Source: Devosia sp. 66-14
Lineage (GTDB): Bacteria > Pseudomonadota > Alphaproteobacteria > Rhizobiales > Devosiaceae
Reading direction: 5' to 3'
Length of the DNA: 64,000 nt
Assembly (NCBI GenBank): GCA_001899085.1
Contig: MKVB01000001.1
Span: forward strand, 768,281 to 832,280
The position numbers were made by a program, and so were the translations under genes. A model generated the notes under the pieces. That model was not told the origin of the DNA. It was given only the letters and a program-made list of their open reading frames with translations, and made no database searches. Below are positions 60,596-64,000 of the stretch, piece by piece (within the stretch, counting starts at the first letter, position 1; every line of letters begins with the position of its first letter).

Positions 60596-62005
60596 TCAGA
60601 CGTAGACCAGTTCCGACATCATGCCGGCCATCATGTGGTAGAGGTTATGGCAGTGGTAGAGCCAGCGTCCCGGATTGTCGGCGTCGAACGCCACGCTCAC
60701 CGAGCCCATCGGCGGCACCAGCACCGTGTCCCGCATGGCGCCGGCGATCGGGGTGCCATTGATCCCCGTCACCTGGAAATGATGGCCGTGCAGGTGCATC
60801 GGATGGGCCATCATCGAGTGGTTCATGAACTCCAGCGCGACGCGCTGGCCCGGCTTCACCTCGAGCCTCTGGCGCTGCTGCCACGTCCGCTCGTTGAGCG
60901 TCCAGGTGTAGGGCGTCATCGCCCCGCCCAGCATCACCATCAACTGGTGATCGACTGGTCGTGAGCCCAAGGGGGTGTCGGCGATCAGCCGTTGCTCCAG
61001 CGACATATCGACGGGCGCTTCGGCCGCCTCGGAGGCTCCGGCATACTTTTCGATCTGGGCTCCAGGCGCCGCGAGGATGATGCCGGTTCGCGCCACATCG
61101 CCCTCGCGCCGTGCGAAGACCGGCACGACGGCGCCCACGGGCACCTCGAGCAGCAGGTCGAGCCGCTGCGCCTGGGCCAGCGGAAAGCGGCTGCCGGTCA
61201 CCGGTTGCACCCGGTTGCCGTCGACGGCGAGCACGGTGGCCTCGCGCGCCTCCAGATCGATCCAGAACGCCGTGGCGGACGCGCCGTTGATGATGCGAAG
61301 CCGCACGCGGCCATGGCGCTCGATGCGGATGATCTCGGGGTCGTCGAGCGTCCGGTCATTGGCGAGGAACGCGTCATATTCGACATCGTTGAGGTCCATG
61401 CCCGCCATCGCCGAATGGTCCATCGGCGCGGTGCCACCCCCCATGCTGCCGTGATCCATGCCGGCCATGCCGCCCTGCCCGGTGAGCCCGGCGAGAATCT
61501 CGGCCGGGTCGCGGAAACTGAAATCGTTGAGCAGCACGGTGACCTCCTGCGCGTCGAGGCCGTCGGCCTCGCGCACGATCAGCGGTGCGGTGAGCAGTGA
61601 CTGTTCCTGCAGCCCGTGATGCGAGTGCATCCAGTGCGTACCGGGCCGGGGCACGAAGTCGAAATTCCGCACTTCCCCGGCCGCCAGCGACGCGACATAG
61701 CCGGTCTCCGCGATGCCATCGAGTTCGGGCGTGGGCGTCATTCCATGCCAGTGCACGGTGGTCGGCTCGTCCAGCGCATTCTGCATCGCCACGCTGAAGC
61801 GCTCTCCGGGTTCGAGCAGCAGGCCGCTGCGGCCGTTTCCATCGGTTACCCCATAGACCTCCGCCGGCCGACCCAGCACCTCGATCGTGCGCCGACCGAT
61901 GATCAACCTGCGGGACGGCGGCGCGGCGAGCGCGGGAACGCAGGTCGCGGCTCCGATGGCGGCGGCAGTGCCGAGGAAGGTTCTGCGGGTCATGGGATCA
62001 GGCAT
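60596..62005 (-). CDS. Multicopper oxidase, Tat-exported, with Met-rich segment
   Basis: 469 residues from ATG 62005 (GGAG 8 nt upstream; the longer frame is rejected because it would hide the Tat signal). A twin-arginine motif TRRTFLG at residues 6-12 targets the folded enzyme to the periplasm. Copper ligands are VHWHGM, HWMHSHHG, HPMHLHGHHF and HCHNLYHMMAGMM, i.e. three domains with one type 1 and a trinuclear centre. A Met/His-rich insert (GMAGMDHGSMGGG, PMDHSAMAGMD) probably binds Cu(I), as in CueO. It likely oxidises Cu(I) to less toxic Cu(II). CueR-type promoter upstream. Confidence 0.93.
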   Translation of the reverse strand: MPDPMTRRTFLGTAAAIGAATCVPALAAPPSRRLIIGRRTIEVLGRPAEVYGVTDGNGRSGLLLEPGERFSVAMQNALDEPTTVHWHGMTPTPELDGIAETGYVASLAAGEVRNFDFVPRPGTHWMHSHHGLQEQSLLTAPLIVREADGLDAQEVTVLLNDFSFRDPAEILAGLTGQGGMAGMDHGSMGGGTAPMDHSAMAGMDLNDVEYDAFLANDRTLDDPEIIRIERHGRVRLRIINGASATAFWIDLEAREATVLAVDGNRVQPVTGSRFPLAQAQRLDLLLEVPVGAVVPVFARREGDVARTGIILAAPGAQIEKYAGASEAAEAPVDMSLEQRLIADTPLGSRPVDHQLMVMLGGAMTPYTWTLNERTWQQRQRLEVKPGQRVALEFMNHSMMAHPMHLHGHHFQVTGINGTPIAGAMRDTVLVPPMGSVSVAFDADNPGRWLYHCHNLYHMMAGMMSELVYV

Positions 62006-62033
62006 TTCTGGTGCTCCACAAAAGGCTCCCTGC

Positions 62034-62064
62034 TCCCTGCACCTTCCTACCGTGGGAAGGTCAA
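62034..62064 (-). promoter_or_regulatory. CueR-type promoter of the multicopper oxidase
   Basis: Minus strand TTGACC (62064-62059), a 19-bp spacer containing the perfect pair ACCTTCC/GGAAGGT, and CAGGGA (62039-62034). This is the best match of the five to the classical CueR box. It ends 29 bp before the start codon. Confidence 0.8.
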
Positions 62065-62079
62065 GCCCACGTCCTCCTC

Positions 62080-62110
62080 TTGACCCTGCCAGTGTTGGAG
62101 ACCGCATCTG
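62080..62110 (+). promoter_or_regulatory. CueR-type promoter of the glutaredoxin-like gene
   Basis: TTGACC (62080-62085), a 19-bp spacer with CTGCCA-GTG-TTGGAG, then CATCTG (62105-62110). It is divergent from the multicopper oxidase promoter, with 15 bp between their -35 elements. Confidence 0.75.
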
Positions 62111-62142
62111 AGGTTGCAGTTGATCACCGGAGCCCGAAGAAA

Positions 62143-62409
62143 ATGCCCACCCCAACTGCCCCTGCCGACCTGATCGTCTACTCGACGCCGACCTGCCCGG
62201 ATTGCCACGCGCTGAAGGCCTGGCTGAATGAACGCGGCATCGTCTTCACCGAGCGCGACCTGACCGATCCACAAATCGCCGAGGAAGCGAAGGCGCGCAC
62301 CGGAGTGCGGGTCGCTCCCATCACCATCGCCGGCGACACCATCCTCTACGGTACGTTCGCGACACAGAAGCCGCAGCTCGAGCGGCTGTTCGGCCGGCGG
62401 GCCGTGTAA
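62143..62409 (+). CDS. Glutaredoxin-family protein under copper control
   Basis: An 88-residue thioredoxin-fold protein from ATG 62143. The N-terminal strand LIVYSTPTCPDCHALKAWLN carries the redox motif Cys-Pro-Asp-Cys. GVRVAPITIAG is the cis-Pro loop (VAP), and the C-terminus is LERLFGRR. It is similar in length to NrdH/YruB-type glutaredoxins. The CueR-type promoter suggests a role in repairing copper-damaged thiols or handling Cu(I) through the CPDC pair. Partners are unknown. Confidence 0.87.
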   Translation: MPTPTAPADLIVYSTPTCPDCHALKAWLNERGIVFTERDLTDPQIAEEAKARTGVRVAPITIAGDTILYGTFATQKPQLERLFGRRAV

Positions 62410-62448
62410 CGTGAAGCGATCTGTCGAGCTGCGCGACGCCGGCGGCGC

Positions 62449-63021
62449 CTAGCGCAGGGCGATCGCCTGCCAGCACATCGAGGCCAGCATGGCGCGCTCG
62501 TCGGCGGTCATCGCGTCGGGTAGCAGGCGCCGGCGCTTGACGAAGTTGCGGATGGCGCCGCGCACGAAGCTGGCGATCAGGGTGGGCGGACCGGCGCGCA
62601 CCACCCCGGCGGCTTGCGCCTCCTCGATCATCGCGATGGCGCTGTCGACGAACGGGCCGAAGATGGCTCGGGCGTCGCCCAGCGAAATCAGCGGGCTGTT
62701 CTCCAGATAGTCGAACAGCCGGCTGCGCTGCTCGTCCTCCCAGATGAAGTCGATATAGCGGGCGATATAGGCCGCCACCCGCGCCGCCGGACCGGAAGAC
62801 TGATGGTCGCCGGCTGCCATATGCGCGGTCATCACTTCGGCCACCTGGCCGTAAACCCCGCGCACCAGCGCTTCCTTGGAGTCGAAGTAGTTGTAGAGCG
62901 AGCCGGTGGCCACGCCTGCCTCTTCGGCAATGGCGGCCATCGAGCACTGAAGCCCGTTCCGGACGATCAACCTGGATGCGGCGGCAATGATCCGCACGCG
63001 CTTGTCGGGGCTCAAATCCAT
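62449..63021 (-). CDS. TetR/AcrR family transcriptional regulator
   Basis: 190 residues from ATG 63021 (MDLSPDKR). The longer frame from 63042 reads the operator palindrome as codons and is rejected. HTH: RIIAAASRLIVRNGLQCSMAAIAEEAGVATGSLYNYFDSKEAL, with landmarks AAIAEEAGVATGSLYNYF. The C-terminal domain is of the AcrR-like type (FIWEDEQRSRLFDYLEN). An 18-bp operator overlaps its promoter, so it is autorepressed. The regulated partner could be the metallophosphoesterase downstream on the other strand. Confidence 0.9.
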   Translation of the reverse strand: MDLSPDKRVRIIAAASRLIVRNGLQCSMAAIAEEAGVATGSLYNYFDSKEALVRGVYGQVAEVMTAHMAAGDHQSSGPAARVAAYIARYIDFIWEDEQRSRLFDYLENSPLISLGDARAIFGPFVDSAIAMIEEAQAAGVVRAGPPTLIASFVRGAIRNFVKRRRLLPDAMTADERAMLASMCWQAIALR

Positions 63022-63023
63022 AC

Positions 63024-63041
63024 TGAATGAACGTTCATTCA
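63024..63041. promoter_or_regulatory. Perfect TetR operator
   Basis: TGAATGAACGTTCATTCA is a perfect 18-bp palindrome immediately before the TetR start. Palindromes of the TGAATGA...TCATTCA kind are known for several TetR-family repressors. Its position three bases before the ATG means binding would block expression of the gene itself. Confidence 0.85.
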
Positions 63042-63155
63042 CCTGTCATGGGGCGAAGCTATCGATAGCGCCGATCCCGCGCAAGGGCCAATCGGCGGCG
63101 CGAGTCTTTCCAGGGAAAACCGGCCTTGCCGGTGCCATGCAACAGGAGGACGTCA

Positions 63156-64000
63156 ATGTCCGGGCACGTCACGTTTGTTCACCTCACCGACCTGCATGTC
63201 GGCAACCCGGCGGTCGTTGACGACCACCTCTACTCCGACACCTCGACGACGCTCGAGCGCATCCTTGCCGACATCAAGCTGCTGCAGCCCGCCCCCAGCT
63301 TCATCGTCGCGAGCGGCGACCTGACCAACCGCGGCGACGTTGACAGCTACGAGCAGCTGAAGCGCCTGATCGCCGCGTCCGGGCTCGACATCCCCTTCCT
63401 GTTCGCACTCGGCAACCACGACCGTCGCGATGGCTTCTACCCCGCGATGCACGGTCGCACCGAGAACGTCTGGGCGCCCTATGACCACGCCCAGGTGATC
63501 GACGGCATCCACGTGATCGTCCTCGACTCGAGCGTCCCCAACAAGATCGGCGGCGCCTTCGAGCCCGGCCAGCTCGACTGGCTGAAGGCGGAACTCGAGC
63601 AGCACGCCGACCTCCCCAAGCTGCTGGTCATGCATCACGCCCCTGCCCTCGATGCCAACCCGGCCATGGAGTGGGAATCGCTGTCGATCGACGACACCGA
63701 GGCGCTGCGCCAGGCCGTCGCCGGCAAGAACGTCATCGGCATTCTCTCCGGCCACATCCATTTCGACCGCGTTTCCAACTGGTACGGCATTCCCGTGGTG
63801 GTGGGCATCGGCCAGCACGCCGCGACCGATGTGCTGTGGCTGCACGAGGGCCTGCGCATGCTCGAAGGCGCCTCGTTCGCCATCGGCACCCTGCGGTCTT
63901 CGGGACTCTCCATCACCTTCGCGCCGCAGCCGGCAAGCCGTCGCGAACTGCACAGTTTCAGCTTCGCCGGCATGGCCGAAATGCTGGCCAAGTACGAAGC
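63156..64000 (+). CDS. Metallophosphoesterase / cyclic nucleotide phosphodiesterase, cut by window edge
   Basis: The frame starts with ATG 63156 after AGGAGGA and stays open to the window end (281 codons), so the C-terminus is missing. Calcineurin-like motifs in order: HLTDLHVG, SGDLTNRGD, ALGNHDRRD, MHHAPALD and SGHIHFDR. They supply the Asp/His/Asn ligands of a dinuclear metal centre. This is the CpdA/GpdQ class, which hydrolyses cAMP or glycerophosphodiesters. It is divergent from a TetR gene with an 18-bp operator in between. Confidence 0.9.
   Translation, partial: MSGHVTFVHLTDLHVGNPAVVDDHLYSDTSTTLERILADIKLLQPAPSFIVASGDLTNRGDVDSYEQLKRLIAASGLDIPFLFALGNHDRRDGFYPAMHGRTENVWAPYDHAQVIDGIHVIVLDSSVPNKIGGAFEPGQLDWLKAELEQHADLPKLLVMHHAPALDANPAMEWESLSIDDTEALRQAVAGKNVIGILSGHIHFDRVSNWYGIPVVVGIGQHAATDVLWLHEGLRMLEGASFAIGTLRSSGLSITFAPQPASRRELHSFSFAGMAEMLAKYE

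Overview
The window is GC-rich, densely packed bacterial chromosome from an alphaproteobacterium, most likely Hyphomicrobiales. Supporting this are BA14K-type and DUF1127 small proteins, a UPF0303 protein, branched-chain amino acid attenuators of the alphaproteobacterial kind, and many GTG/TTG starts with ATGA/GTGA overlaps. A Devosia-like organism would fit, but that is an inference from gene style only. I see no rRNA or tRNA gene, CRISPR array, insertion sequence or prophage.

Layout. 1-2.4 kb: a GT61 glycosyltransferase, the edge of a second paralogue with a duplicated upstream segment, and an EEP-family hydrolase. 2.5-8.3 kb (minus strand): an acetyltransferase, leuA behind a leucine-rich leader peptide, a VOC protein with two related four-helix membrane proteins, PhzF, UPF0303 and GFA proteins. 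8.4-11.6 kb (plus): two DUF1127 miniproteins, an AraC/GyrI-type regulator broken by a 2-nt insertion, a methyltransferase, a DUF1003 protein and a LysE exporter. 11.7-16.5 kb: ilvC, a TetR regulator with a clear palindromic operator, an aldo/keto reductase plus fatty acid desaturase pair, and an HdeD-like protein. 16.7-20.9 kb: a two-component system, envelope proteins and a ParDE module. 20.9-26.4 kb (minus): a GMC oxidoreductase, hpt, a lone sugar-ABC permease, an acetylxylan esterase-type hydrolase and a LacI regulator. These are divergent from an alpha-L-rhamnosidase and sugar ABC transporter operon (26.6-32.2 kb). Together they read as a plant-glycan (rhamnoside) utilisation locus that borrows its ATPase from elsewhere.

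32.2-47.6 kb: MFS exporters with regulators and operator-like palindromes, an old-yellow-enzyme, a LuxR-type regulator, small exported proteins, an unusual saccharopine-dehydrogenase-like/FAD-monooxygenase pair, kup, and an FMN reductase. 47.6-53.9 kb (minus): pdxJ, three tandem DMT exporters, and ilvN-ilvB behind a second attenuator whose tiny leader peptide carries a Leu-Ile-Val-Val-Val run.

54-62.4 kb holds a TetR/NAD(P)-reductase pair and then a copper resistance island: a DHA2 MFS exporter, cueR-copA, copZ, a Tat-exported multicopper oxidase and a glutaredoxin-like protein. Five promoters in this island share one CueR/MerR architecture: TTGACC, a 19-bp spacer containing an inverted repeat, then a degenerate -10. 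This ties the MFS exporter and the glutaredoxin-like protein to the copper regulon. The window ends with a TetR gene carrying a perfect 18-bp operator and a truncated metallophosphoesterase.

I did not find an obviously new multi-gene machine such as a defence system. The most interesting material is regulatory: the five-promoter copper regulon, the paired leu/ilv attenuators, and several unannotated TetR operators.
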